From Lichenibacterium minor (GTDB lineage: Bacteria; Pseudomonadota; Alphaproteobacteria; Rhizobiales; Beijerinckiaceae), in NCBI RefSeq assembly GCF_004137685.1, contig NZ_QYBB01000002.1, positions 310,001-374,000 of the forward strand: DNA of 64,000 nt, read 5' to 3'. Positions 26,734 through 35,665 of this stretch are shown here, piece after piece. The notes below the pieces were generated by a model. The model was not told where the DNA came from. It did not search any database and worked only from the letters and a program-made list of their open reading frames with translations. Numbering within the stretch: position 1 is the first letter of the stretch; each line of letters begins with the position of its first letter. Both the position numbers and the translations under genes were made by a program.

Positions 26734-28422
26734 ATGACGACCCAAACCTCGCAGGAGCGCCGCGCCTGCGCGCTGCAGCGTTTCGAGGCCGACCCGAACG
26801 TCCCGGTCCTGATCATCGGGGGCGGCATCAACGGCGCCGGCACGTTCCGCGATCTGGCGCTGCAGGGCGTGGATTGCCTCATCGTCGACAAAGGCGACTG
26901 GTGCTCGGGCACCAGTGCGGCGCCTTCGCGCCTGATCCACGGCGGCCTGAAATATCTTGAGACCGGCGAGTTCCGCCTCGTCGCGGAATCGGCGCGCGAG
27001 CGCAACCTCCTGCTCCGCAATGCCCCGCATCTGGTGAAGCCCCTGCCGACCGTGGTGCCGATCCATTCGGTCTTTGGCGGTATCGGCCCCTCGGTGGCGC
27101 GCTTCTTCGGCCGAAAGGCCAAGCTCGCCGACCGCGGGCTGCTGATCGTGGAACTCGGGATGGCGCTCTACGACTGGCTGGGCCGCCGCCGCCGCAGCAT
27201 GCCCCGCCATCGGGTCTCGCTCCGCGACGCGACGCGACGGCGCTTCCCCGCCATGGCGCCGACCCTCGCGACCGCGACCTACTACGATGCCCGCGTCACC
27301 CAGGCCGAGCGTCTCTGCTACGAACTCGTCGCCGATGGCGAAGCGGCTCATCCCCGCGCGCAGGCCTTGAACCACATGGCCGTGACGGGGGCGGCCGACG
27401 GTCGCGTGACCCTGACCGACCGGCTCACCGGCCGGTCGGTCACGGTCGTCCCCAAGGTCGTGGTCAATGCCGCCGGCCCCTGGATCGACCGGGTCAACGG
27501 TTCGGTCGGGCTCAACAAGCGCTATATCGGCGGCACCAAAGGCTCCCACCTCGTCGTCGACGACCCCGACCTCGTGCGGGCCCTCGACGGCCACATGATC
27601 TACTTCGGCTCGGCGGATGGCCGGATCTGCCTGGTGTATCCGTTTTTCGGCCGGGCCCTGATCGGCTCGACCGACATCAAGGCGGACGAGCCCGACACGG
27701 TGACCTGCACGGGCGCCGAGACCGACTACATGCTGGCGATGGTCGGCGAGGTGTTCCCCGGCCTCGCCCTGTCGCGCGACAAGATCGTGTATCGCTATGC
27801 CGGCATCCGGCCGCTCCCCGCCGCCGACGTCGACGACCCCGGCGAGATCAGCCGGGATCATTCCGTCGGCCGCGACCGATTGCCCGGAAGCGCCGTACCC
27901 GTGCTGTCGCTCGTCGGCGGCAAATGGACCACCTTCCGCGCCTTCGCGGCACAGGTGACCGACGAGGTCCTGGCGGAGCTCGGCCTGGCGCGGCGCATCT
28001 CGACGGAAGCGGAGCCGATCGGCGGCGGGCGCGACTTTCCCCTGGCCCCGGCCGACCGTATCGCCTGGATTGAGCGCGTCGCCCGGCAGCAGGCGATCGA
28101 TCCGGTGCGGGCGGACGTGCTGCTCGATCGCTATGGCAGCACGGCAGAAGACATGCTGGCGTCGCGCACCTCGCGATCGGACGCGCCGCTCGCCAGCCTT
28201 CCGGATTACAGCCTGGCAGAGGTGCGTGCCGTCATCCGGCATGAGCAGGTCGTCGATCTCGAAGACCTGCTGTTCCGGCGCCTGCCGATCGCAGTTTCGG
28301 GGTGTCTGACGGAGGCGGTCGTATCGGAGGTCGCCGAGATCGCCGCCGAAGCGTTGGCGTGGAGCGAAGCGGAACGCGACCGTCAGATCGGGCGGTGCAC
28401 CGGCCGGCTCGTGCCCGGGTAG
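26734..28422 (+). CDS. GlpD-like FAD-dependent polyol-phosphate dehydrogenase
   Basis: This 562-residue protein has IIGGGINGAGTFRDLALQG (about residues 29-47), the GlpD landmark RLIHGGLKYLETGEFRLV, VVNAAGPWIDRV and SLVGGKWTTFRAFAAQVTDE. A C-terminal helical domain makes it longer than EryB. It would oxidise a sugar-alcohol phosphate at the membrane. It closes the ery-side gene run and follows an FGGY kinase of unknown substrate, so the two probably act in sequence. True glycerol-3-phosphate dehydrogenase is the main alternative. ATG 26734 was chosen because the FAD motif then sits at a normal distance from the start. Confidence 0.82.
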   Translation: MTTQTSQERRACALQRFEADPNVPVLIIGGGINGAGTFRDLALQGVDCLIVDKGDWCSGTSAAPSRLIHGGLKYLETGEFRLVAESARERNLLLRNAPHLVKPLPTVVPIHSVFGGIGPSVARFFGRKAKLADRGLLIVELGMALYDWLGRRRRSMPRHRVSLRDATRRRFPAMAPTLATATYYDARVTQAERLCYELVADGEAAHPRAQALNHMAVTGAADGRVTLTDRLTGRSVTVVPKVVVNAAGPWIDRVNGSVGLNKRYIGGTKGSHLVVDDPDLVRALDGHMIYFGSADGRICLVYPFFGRALIGSTDIKADEPDTVTCTGAETDYMLAMVGEVFPGLALSRDKIVYRYAGIRPLPAADVDDPGEISRDHSVGRDRLPGSAVPVLSLVGGKWTTFRAFAAQVTDEVLAELGLARRISTEAEPIGGGRDFPLAPADRIAWIERVARQQAIDPVRADVLLDRYGSTAEDMLASRTSRSDAPLASLPDYSLAEVRAVIRHEQVVDLEDLLFRRLPIAVSGCLTEAVVSEVAEIAAEALAWSEAERDRQIGRCTGRLVPG

Positions 28423-28489
28423 CCGCGCTCTCGGAGTTAGCGCCAGGGCGTTCTCGCAGCCCTCGCCGATCCGGCCCACAGGATAATGC

Positions 28490-28718
28490 TATCGGTTTTG
28501 ATCTTGACGAGATCTCAACCCAGCAGCTTGCCGCCGATCGCGAGATCAAACATGGTGCGGTCGCGCATGCGCTTCTTGCTGTCGAACAAGAACCGGATGG
28601 CCCAGACCTGCTGCAGCTTGGGAACTCGCTTGGCCCCGAGCTTTCGTCCAGCGTTCCGCGCAGGTTTCCCCTTCGCGCCCGGATCGTGTTCCGATTGTCC
28701 CTTGGTCTCATCCTCCAT
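28490..28718 (-). pseudogene. Decayed tyrosine-recombinase/integrase fragment
   Basis: The minus strand reads LQQVWAIRFLFDSKKRMRD and TMFDLAIGGKLLG, then a TGA where related integrases have the cysteine of RGCDLVKIK. The same frame continues after the stop with DLVKIKTDS before resemblance is lost. Only the segment near the start of the catalytic domain remains, and the arginine/histidine/tyrosine active-site part is missing. It is a remnant of a mobile or repeat-associated integrase and a scar of past insertion between the polyol and aromatic regions. Confidence 0.65.
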
Positions 28719-28739
28719 TGTCGCTTGGTCTCATCCTTC
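28694..28739. repeat. Two tandem copies of a 23-base unit
   Basis: Two adjacent 23-base units share CTTGGTCTCATCCT, differing at a few positions elsewhere (ATTGTCC versus ATTGTCG). They sit at the N-terminal end of the integrase remnant and are probably part of its decay or a duplicated junction. Confidence 0.6.
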
Positions 28740-28950
28740 TATGGCCATGTCGGCCAGGGGGAGAACAGGACGAACCTACAACGGAAGAGTGCGAATCATG
28801 TCTTTCTGCCAAGCCTGACGCGCGCCGCTGCCAGCCCATCCCGGGCGCCGAACCGTCAGTCGAGTTTCGCCCAAAGCGGACGGGACATCCGACACCGGAG
28901 AGATCCTCTCACGGAAGTCAAGGACTCGGGCCGCCCCGAGGGGACGAGCT
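28740..28950. other. Gene-free stretch after the integrase remnant
   Basis: Nothing recognisable was found between the tandem repeat and the end of the GntR gene: no plausible gene with a ribosome-binding site and no obvious hairpin with a U-tract. Together with the 67 bases before the integrase fragment it marks the border between the polyol and aromatic regions. Confidence 0.5.
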
Positions 28951-29655
28951 TCAGATGTTGAAGATGTCCGGATCGCCGAGGATGACGTCCGCCGTGCGCT
29001 GGTAGTGGGCCGTGAGCAGCGACGACGTCAGATCCGCGTCGCCGAGAAGCATCGCATCCAATATCGACCGATGCTCGTCACCGACGTGTCGAGAAGAGAA
29101 CGCCTTGCGGATCGACAGCATTCGATAGCGATAGAGCTGGTCGGCAAGGTCTTCGCAGAAGCGGATCAGGGGGCGGGAGCCGCATTGCGACAGCATGACC
29201 CGATGGAAGGCCCGATGCAGCCTTTCCCACTCCGGGTTGTCCTCGAACTGGTGGGAGCTGAGAGAGCGAGACGTGCGGGAGAGGCGGTGATGCGCGAGCA
29301 CGAGATGCTCCTCCCACTCCGGTGTCGCGGCAGCGATGGCTTGGCGGATCGCGAGCTCTTCCACCCAGCACCGCGTTCGGGTCAGCTCGATGAGCTCGAT
29401 CTGGCCGATGCTCGCCACGGCGAAACCGCGCTGCTCGCGGCACTCCACGAGGCCGTCCGCCGTGAGCCTGTTCAAGGCTTCGCGGATCGGCGTCTGGCCG
29501 GTCGCGTAAGTCTCGGTCAGGAAACGCATCGGCAATTTGCGGCCGGGCAGGAGGCGGCCGGCGAGCAAGTCTTGGCGCAGGCGGTCGTAGACGTTGCTGG
29601 CCTGCGTGACAGGCACCGTCGAGGGACGTTCAGCGATCGGCGTTTCGGCGTTCAT
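28951..29655 (-). CDS. GntR-family regulator of the aromatic operon
   Basis: This 234-residue regulator has a winged-helix domain (YDRLRQDLLAGRLLPG, then TETYATGQTPIREALNRLT) and an FCD effector domain (WEEHLVLAHHRL, RLHRAFHRVML, GDEHRSILDAML) with the expected metal-site histidines. ATG 29655 (MNAETPIAER) is preferred over an upstream in-frame start. It is divergent from the meta-cleavage operon, with a 24-base palindromic site in the shared 202-base gap. It therefore probably controls that operon in response to an aromatic acid or a cleavage product. Confidence 0.86.
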   Translation of the reverse strand: MNAETPIAERPSTVPVTQASNVYDRLRQDLLAGRLLPGRKLPMRFLTETYATGQTPIREALNRLTADGLVECREQRGFAVASIGQIELIELTRTRCWVEELAIRQAIAAATPEWEEHLVLAHHRLSRTSRSLSSHQFEDNPEWERLHRAFHRVMLSQCGSRPLIRFCEDLADQLYRYRMLSIRKAFSSRHVGDEHRSILDAMLLGDADLTSSLLTAHYQRTADVILGDPDIFNI

Positions 29656-29699
29656 ACCCCTGATCCTTTCTCGCCTCATCCTACGCGCGATCCGGTCTC

Positions 29700-29723
29700 G
29701 CAACAGAATTTATAAATTGTTGC
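29700..29723. promoter_or_regulatory. Palindromic operator between the GntR gene and the aromatic operon
   Basis: AATTTATAAATT at 29707-29718 is a perfect 12-base palindrome. It is flanked by GCAAC on the left and GTTGC on the right, offset by two bases. It is the only AT-rich stretch in the divergent gap and lies 45 bases upstream of the regulator start. It is well placed for a GntR dimer. Confidence 0.6.
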
Positions 29724-29857
29724 CAAAAACCGGTGATCGTGCAATTTCGATCAGCGGTGCGACGACGCCGCGGGGAAGGGGAGGGCGAGGCCATGATGCG
29801 GCCGAGCACGCAAGGCGGGCGGGGTGATCTCGAGCCTCGGCGACGGGACGGAACGCG

Positions 29858-30874
29858 ATGATGTCCCGGCCGTCCTGCATCTGCGACGTGCATGCCCACG
29901 TGGTCCCGGCCGAGCTGCCATCCTACCTCGGGGGCCTCGCACCGGCCGACTGGCCCTCGATGGCGCCGGCGCAGGCCTGCCACCGCAGCGTCGTCGTCTC
30001 CGGACGGATTTACAGGACGGTCTCGGACCGCTGCTGGGACGGTCCGAAGCGGATCGCCGACATGGACACCATGGGGGTCGGCCTACAGGTCCTCTCGCCC
30101 ATGCCCGAACTGCTCTCGACCTGGATGGAGCCGGGGCCTGCCACGCAGCTGCTCCGCTACATCAACGACCAGATCGCCGAGATGGTGGTGCAGGGCGGCG
30201 GCCGTTTCGCCGGCCTCGGCGCGGTGCCGATGCAGGACCTCGAGGCCGCGATCCGTGAACTCCACCGCTGCGTCGGGGAACTCGGCTTCGCCGGCGTCGA
30301 GATCGGCAGCAACATCGAGGGGCGGCCGATCGGAGCTCCCGAGTTCGAGCCGTTCTTCGAAGCCGCCGAAGCGCTCGGCGCCGCGGTCTTCGTCCACGCG
30401 CTGCGCCCGACCGGCATGGATCGCCTCGTCGGGCCGAAGCAGCTTCAGCAGGTCCTGGCCTACCCGACGGATGTGGGGCTCGCCGCCGCCTCGGCGATCA
30501 CGTCGAACCTTCTTTTGCGGCATCCACGCCTGCGCATCGCCTTCAGCCACGGCGGCGGCACGCTCGGCCTGCTGCTGCCCCGGCTGGAAGAGGGGTGGCG
30601 GACCTTTCCGGACATCGCGGACACCCTCCGCGAGTCCCCGACCCGCCAGGCGCGACGCCTATTCTACGACGCGCTCGTCTACGACGCCCCCACGCTGCGC
30701 CACCTCGTCGACCTGTTCGGCGACACGCAGCTGATGGTCGGGACCGACTACCCTTTCAACTTTCACGAGCGGAACCCGGTCGGACGGATCGAGGCGGCGG
30801 TCGCCGACCCCGAGGCCCGCCGCCGGCTGCTCGTCGACAACGCAGCCCGCTTCCTCGGCCGGAGTCCCGCATGA
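29858..30874 (+). CDS. ACMSD-like amidohydrolase (decarboxylase family)
   Basis: This 338-residue amidohydrolase-fold protein is of the aminocarboxymuconate-semialdehyde decarboxylase type. The metal-site elements are in order: CDVHAHVVP near residues 9-17, VFVHALRP, AFSHGGG and VGTDYPFNF. Family members decarboxylate aromatic or muconate acids without oxidants. Here it could decarboxylate a hydroxybenzoate or a ring-cleavage product. It is the first gene of the operon, and its stop overlaps the dioxygenase start by four bases. ATG 29858 is used; ATG 29861 directly follows and is equally possible. Confidence 0.82.
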   Translation: MMSRPSCICDVHAHVVPAELPSYLGGLAPADWPSMAPAQACHRSVVVSGRIYRTVSDRCWDGPKRIADMDTMGVGLQVLSPMPELLSTWMEPGPATQLLRYINDQIAEMVVQGGGRFAGLGAVPMQDLEAAIRELHRCVGELGFAGVEIGSNIEGRPIGAPEFEPFFEAAEALGAAVFVHALRPTGMDRLVGPKQLQQVLAYPTDVGLAAASAITSNLLLRHPRLRIAFSHGGGTLGLLLPRLEEGWRTFPDIADTLRESPTRQARRLFYDALVYDAPTLRHLVDLFGDTQLMVGTDYPFNFHERNPVGRIEAAVADPEARRRLLVDNAARFLGRSPA

Positions 30875-31812
30875 CCCCGAAGCGCTTTCCCGTGGCGGCG
30901 CTGCGCAGCGTCGACATCGCGACGCCCGACCTCACCCGTTCCGAAGCCTTCTACCGCGACACCTGGGGCCTGGACATCGTGGAACGCGCGGACGGCGGCC
31001 CCGTCCTGCTCGCGGCCAGCGGCGCGGACCACCACGTCCTCGCCCTCCATCCCGGCGAGCGGCCGGCCCTCCTGTCGATGACGTTCCGGGCCGCGGAGGC
31101 GGCCGACCTCGCCCCGATCGCCGGGGCCGCCGTCGCGGCAGGCGCGACGGTCCTGCAGGCGCCGGGGCCGAACAGGGGGCCGGACGGCGGCACGGCGCTG
31201 GTGCTCCGGGAGCCACAGGGCTCCACGATCCGCGTCGTCCACGGCGACCGCCGCCGGGCGGAGGCGCCCCGGGATCCGGTCGGGCGGCCGGTTCCGAGCC
31301 GTCTCGCCCACGTCAACATCAACAGCCGGGACGTCGACGCCCTGGCGCGCTTCTACGAGGCCGCTTTCGGCTTCCGCCTGACCGACCGCTCCAAGATGAT
31401 GGCCTTCCTGCGCACCAACGCCGACCACCACGCCGTGGTGCTGGCGGAAGCCCCCGTCGATGGGCTGAACCACATCGCCTTCCTGATGCCCGACCTCGAA
31501 TCGGTGATGAGGGGCGCGGGACGCCTCGTCGACCACGGCATCCCCATCGGGTGGGGCGTCGGGCGGCACGGGCCCGGCGACAACGTTTTCGCTTATTTCG
31601 TCGATCCGACCGGGGTCGTCGTCGAATATACGGCCGAGGTCCTGCAAGTCGACGACGGTTACCGCGTCAGGGGGCCGTCCGAATGGATCTGGCCGCCGGG
31701 GCGCACCGACCACTGGGGCATCGCACCCCCGAAACCCGACCACGTCAAGGCGGCCCAGCTAGCCATCCCCTTCGGTCGCGGTGTCCCGCCGCCTGGGAGA
31801 ACGGACGCGTGA
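30871..31812 (+). CDS. Extradiol ring-cleavage dioxygenase (two VOC domains)
   Basis: This 313-residue protein is made of two VOC modules. The second carries the iron ligands of extradiol dioxygenases: H147 in LAHVNINSRD, H201 in LNHIAFLMPD and E252 in VVEYTAEV. The first module is structural, as in other type I enzymes. It would open a catechol-type ring next to the hydroxyls using Fe(II) and O2. It is translationally coupled to the amidohydrolase upstream and to the hydroxylase downstream (GTGA overlap). The exact catechol is unknown. Confidence 0.84.
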   Translation: MTPKRFPVAALRSVDIATPDLTRSEAFYRDTWGLDIVERADGGPVLLAASGADHHVLALHPGERPALLSMTFRAAEAADLAPIAGAAVAAGATVLQAPGPNRGPDGGTALVLREPQGSTIRVVHGDRRRAEAPRDPVGRPVPSRLAHVNINSRDVDALARFYEAAFGFRLTDRSKMMAFLRTNADHHAVVLAEAPVDGLNHIAFLMPDLESVMRGAGRLVDHGIPIGWGVGRHGPGDNVFAYFVDPTGVVVEYTAEVLQVDDGYRVRGPSEWIWPPGRTDHWGIAPPKPDHVKAAQLAIPFGRGVPPPGRTDA

Positions 31813-33365
31813 GCGAGATGACAGGAACACCCGACAATGTCGCCGTGGCGATCATCGGCTTCGGCCCCTCCGGCGCCGTCGCAGCCTCGCTGCTCGGCGC
31901 CCGCGGCATCCGCACGCTCGCGGTGGACCGGCAGACGGAAGTCTACGACCGGCCGCGCGCCATCGCCATCGATCACGAGATTCTGCGCCACCTCGACAAC
32001 CTCGGGGTCGCCGGCCGCGTCCTGCCCCACGTCGCCCCTTTCCCGGCCTCGCAGCATTTCGGTGCCGAAGGCCAGCTGATCCGGCGCATCGACATGGTGC
32101 CCGAGCCATATCCCCAGGGCTACACGCCCACGATGGTGTTCTCGCAGCCGCCCGTCGAGGCGGCGCTCCGCGAGCATGCCGGCTCCTACCCGAGCGTCGA
32201 GGTCGCGCTCGGGACGGAGCTCGTCTCTCTCGCGCAGAACGACGAGCGGGTCACGCTGCACCTCGCCGGGCCGGGCGGGGTCGCCCGCACCGTCGCGGCC
32301 GACTACGTCATCGCCTGCGACGGCGCGTCCAGCGGCGTGCGCCAAGCGCTTGGCCTCGCGCTCGACGACCTCGTCTTCGACGAACCCTGGCTGGTGATCG
32401 ACGTCCTGGTCGACGATGCGGCGCTCGGCAAGCTGCCCGAGACGGCCGCGCAGTTCTGCGACCCGGCCCGGCCAACGACCTTCATCGTCGGGCCGAAAAA
32501 TCATCGCCGCTGGGAGATCATGCTGCTGCCCGGCGAGGACCCGCGCGAGATGGAGCGGCCCGAGCAGGTGTGGCGCCTGCTCGGGCGCTGGCTGACGCCG
32601 GAGGACGGAACGCTATGGCGCTCGGCAAGCTACCGGTTCCACGCCCTCGTGGCGCGGGACTGGCGCCGCGGCCGAGTCTTCCTGGCCGGCGACGCCGCCC
32701 ATCAGCAGCCGCCCTTCATCGGCCAGGGCATGTGCCAGGGCCTGCGCGACGTGACGAACCTCATTTGGAAGCTCGAGCGGGTGCTGGACGGACGCTCCGC
32801 CCCAGCGCTGCTCGACACCTACGGCGAGGAGCGGGCCGCGCACGTCCGCGAGTTGACGGGCCGCATCAAGGCGATCGGACACGTCATCTGCGAGCGGGAC
32901 CCCGAGGCGGCGCGCCTGCGCGACGCGCGCATCCTGGCGGAGGGTGGGGGAACGCCGCGCACCATCACCCGGCAGGAGATCGTGCCGCCGCTGACGACGG
33001 GCCTTCTGACACGAAGCGGAAGTCCCGCCTGTGGCACGCTGTTTCCCCAACCTTGGGTCGCGGGGGCCGAGGAGCCGCGTCTGCTCGACGCGGCGGCGGG
33101 CGCAGGCTGGCGGTTGGTGGTCGACGCGCGCGATCCGCCGGCCTCCCCGCACGGGCTCCCCACCGATGTCACGCGGATCGCGGTCGGCCCGGCGGTCGAC
33201 GATGCCGACGCCTTCGTCGAGCGTGACGGCATCGTGGCCGGTTGGTTCGACCGCCATGGGTGCCGCGCCGCCCTGGTGCGGCCGGACCACTACGTCTTCG
33301 GCACTGCCCGCACGGATGCCGACCTCGCCGCCCTCGCACGGGAGCTCGACGACCGGCTCCGCTGA
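31809..33365 (+). CDS. MhpA/PheA-type FAD-dependent aromatic hydroxylase
   Basis: This 518-residue flavoprotein monooxygenase has the FAD motif VAIIGFGPSGAVAASLLGA near residues 13-31, the DG-type segment VIACDGASSGVRQALG, and GRVFLAGDAAHQQPPFIGQG. It ends in a thioredoxin-like C-terminal domain, as in MhpA. It would add a hydroxyl to a phenolic acid with NAD(P)H and O2 to create the catechol cleaved by the adjacent dioxygenase. GTG 31809 overlaps the upstream stop; ATG 31818 is the alternative. Confidence 0.85.
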   Translation: MSEMTGTPDNVAVAIIGFGPSGAVAASLLGARGIRTLAVDRQTEVYDRPRAIAIDHEILRHLDNLGVAGRVLPHVAPFPASQHFGAEGQLIRRIDMVPEPYPQGYTPTMVFSQPPVEAALREHAGSYPSVEVALGTELVSLAQNDERVTLHLAGPGGVARTVAADYVIACDGASSGVRQALGLALDDLVFDEPWLVIDVLVDDAALGKLPETAAQFCDPARPTTFIVGPKNHRRWEIMLLPGEDPREMERPEQVWRLLGRWLTPEDGTLWRSASYRFHALVARDWRRGRVFLAGDAAHQQPPFIGQGMCQGLRDVTNLIWKLERVLDGRSAPALLDTYGEERAAHVRELTGRIKAIGHVICERDPEAARLRDARILAEGGGTPRTITRQEIVPPLTTGLLTRSGSPACGTLFPQPWVAGAEEPRLLDAAAGAGWRLVVDARDPPASPHGLPTDVTRIAVGPAVDDADAFVERDGIVAGWFDRHGCRAALVRPDHYVFGTARTDADLAALARELDDRLR

Positions 33366-33432
33366 ACCTTGCCAGCGAACGAGAGCGGCCCAAGCCGCCG
33401 GATCGCGATCCGCCCTGAGGAGAAACGCCCAC

Positions 33433-34743
33433 ATGTCCACCGATCGATCCCGAAACGCCGAAGCCGGCCCGGGCCGGACCTACGCGGTCCTGGCCATGCT
33501 CTTCCTGTTCCAAACCCTGAACTTCTTCGACAAACTGGTGTTCGGCCTGTCCGCCGTCCCCATGATGCGGGACCTGTCGCTCACGCCGGGGCAGTTCGGC
33601 CTGATCGGCAGCAGCTTCTTCCTCCTGTTCTCGTTGTCCGGCGTCCTTGTCGGCCTTTTCGTGATCGGCCGTGTCCCGGTGAAGTGGCTCATCATCGTAC
33701 TGGCGCTGATCTGGTCCGCCACCCAGATCCCCATCTACTTCACAGAATCGGTGACCGTGCTCGTCGTCTGCCGGATCCTGCTCGGGCTCGGCGAGGGGCC
33801 GGGCCTGCCGACCGCCCTCCACGCCTGCTACGACTGGTTCCCGACCGAAAAGCGGAGCGTTCCGAGCGCCGTCATCCTGCAAGGGATCAGTGTCGGGTTG
33901 CTGGCCGGCGGCCCCCTGCTGACGGTCGTGATCCTTCGCTACGGATGGCGCGCCGGCTTTCTGGCTTGTGGGCTGCTCGGCTGCGCCTGGATCGCAGCCT
34001 GGCTCCTGGTCGGCGGCGACGGCCCCTACGCGATCGGCAACGCGGCCTCGCACGAGGCGCCGCCCGCCGCACCCATCCCGGTCCGGCGGCTGTGGCTCGA
34101 CCCGACCGTGGTGGGGGTCATCCTCATGTCGACCATGTCCTATTGGATCGTCGGCATGTCGGCGACGTGGCTGCCGCCATTCCTCCAGCAGGGGCTCGGC
34201 TACCGTCAGGCCGACGTCGGCTGGATCATCTCCTCCATCTACGTGTTCCAGTCCCCGCTGCTCCTCCTGGGTTCCTGGGTGGCGCAGCGCATGCTGCGGA
34301 CGGGCTGGAGCCGCCGCGCATCGCTCGGGGTCTCATCGGGGCTCGCGCTCCTGGTCGCCGGCCTGTCGCTCGCGGGATCTGTCGCGCTCTCGGGCCCGTT
34401 GCAGATCGCCCTCGTCGCTGTCGCCTTCGCGGCACCGAGCCTCACCACCATCTACGGGCCGGTCACCCTCGGCACCGTCGCGCCCACCCAGCGGGGTCGC
34501 CTCATCGTCGTGATCTATTCGGCCAATGCGGTCTCGGCCCTGGCGTCGAACGCCGTCACGGGGTGGATCGTGGGCGGCGCGGGAGCGGATGCGCCGCTCG
34601 GCTACGCCCACGCCATGCTGTTCACCGCCGGCATCCTGATCGTGGGGGCGATCGCGGCCTTCGCGCTGATGCATCCCGACCGGACCATCGCTCGCTTCGC
34701 CCGGGAGCGCGGGACGGAACCGGCCCTGGTGCCGGCTGCCTGA
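33433..34743 (+). CDS. MFS transporter, probable aromatic acid uptake
   Basis: This 436-residue transporter has about twelve membrane segments. It opens with LNFFDKLVFGLSAVPMMRDL, has GLGEGPGLPTALHACYDWFP after the fourth segment, and a central loop before RRLWLDPTVVGVIL. GGAG lies 10 bases before ATG 33433. Its place between the hydroxylase and the FAH hydrolase makes it the likely importer of the aromatic substrate. The identity of that substrate is not deducible. Confidence 0.84.
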   Translation: MSTDRSRNAEAGPGRTYAVLAMLFLFQTLNFFDKLVFGLSAVPMMRDLSLTPGQFGLIGSSFFLLFSLSGVLVGLFVIGRVPVKWLIIVLALIWSATQIPIYFTESVTVLVVCRILLGLGEGPGLPTALHACYDWFPTEKRSVPSAVILQGISVGLLAGGPLLTVVILRYGWRAGFLACGLLGCAWIAAWLLVGGDGPYAIGNAASHEAPPAAPIPVRRLWLDPTVVGVILMSTMSYWIVGMSATWLPPFLQQGLGYRQADVGWIISSIYVFQSPLLLLGSWVAQRMLRTGWSRRASLGVSSGLALLVAGLSLAGSVALSGPLQIALVAVAFAAPSLTTIYGPVTLGTVAPTQRGRLIVVIYSANAVSALASNAVTGWIVGGAGADAPLGYAHAMLFTAGILIVGAIAAFALMHPDRTIARFARERGTEPALVPAA

Positions 34744-34815
34744 ACTCGGAGTCCGCGGGGCGGCTCCGCGGATGAAACATCGACGGGTGGAAGCCCGTCA
34801 TCTGGAGAGAAGATC

Positions 34816-35664
34816 ATGAAATTCGCGACGTTCCGGACCGCCGACGGTCAGAGCTGGGGTTTGGTCAAGGGCGATGAGGTCGTCGACGTCGGGTGCGTGG
34901 TGGCCGACCGTTATCCCGATCTCAAATCGGCGATCGCAGCGGATGCCCTTTCGGTCGTCCACGACGCACGGGGGCAGGCGCGCCGCATCCCCATTTCCGC
35001 GGTCGAATGGCTGCCGGTGATCCCCAACCCCGACAAGATCCTGTGCATCGGCCTGAACTACGAGATGCACCGCCAGGAAACCGGCCGCACCGAGGTCGAG
35101 AACCCGACCGTTTTCACCCGCTTCGCCAACTCGCAGATCGGCCACGGCGCCGGCCTCGTGAGGCCGAAGGTGTCGACCGACCTCGACTTCGAGGGCGAAC
35201 TCGCCATCGTGATCGGCAAGGCCGGGCGCTACATTTCCAAAGCGGACGCCTGGGGCCACATCGCGGGCTACAGCTGCTACAACGACGGGAGCGTGCGCGA
35301 CTTCCAGCGGCACACGCATCAGTTCACGCCGGGCAAGAACTTCCCCGGCACGGGCGGCTTCGGCCCCTGGATGGTGACGCCCGACGAGATGGGCGAGATC
35401 GGCCCCCAGCGCCTGCAGACGCGGGTCAACGGCGAGGTGGTGCAGGACGCCCTGCTGTCCCAGATGATCTTCGATATCCCGACCCAGATCGAGTACCTGT
35501 CCAAGTTCACACGTCTGGAGCCGGGCGATGTCATCGCCAGCGGCACGCCCGGTGGCGTCGGCGCCAAGCGCAAGCCGCCGCTTTGGCTCAAGCCCGGCGA
35601 TGCGGTCGAGGTCGAGATCGGCGGCGTCGGCCTCCTGCGCAACCCCGTGACGCAGGAAGCGTGA
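34816..35664 (+). CDS. Fumarylacetoacetate hydrolase-family protein
   Basis: This 282-residue FAH-superfamily protein has the catalytic core KILCIGLNYEMHRQETGR, the metal ligands in FEGELAIVIGKAGR with the aspartate of YNDGSVRDFQ, and the C-terminal LEPGDVIASGTPGGVG. Members hydrolyse or decarboxylate 2-oxo acid products of ring cleavage. It should act on the product of the dioxygenase encoded upstream. It is preceded by two small hairpins and a GGAGAG ribosome-binding site and is the last intact gene of the operon. Confidence 0.87.
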   Translation: MKFATFRTADGQSWGLVKGDEVVDVGCVVADRYPDLKSAIAADALSVVHDARGQARRIPISAVEWLPVIPNPDKILCIGLNYEMHRQETGRTEVENPTVFTRFANSQIGHGAGLVRPKVSTDLDFEGELAIVIGKAGRYISKADAWGHIAGYSCYNDGSVRDFQRHTHQFTPGKNFPGTGGFGPWMVTPDEMGEIGPQRLQTRVNGEVVQDALLSQMIFDIPTQIEYLSKFTRLEPGDVIASGTPGGVGAKRKPPLWLKPGDAVEVEIGGVGLLRNPVTQEA

Positions 35665-35665
35665 C

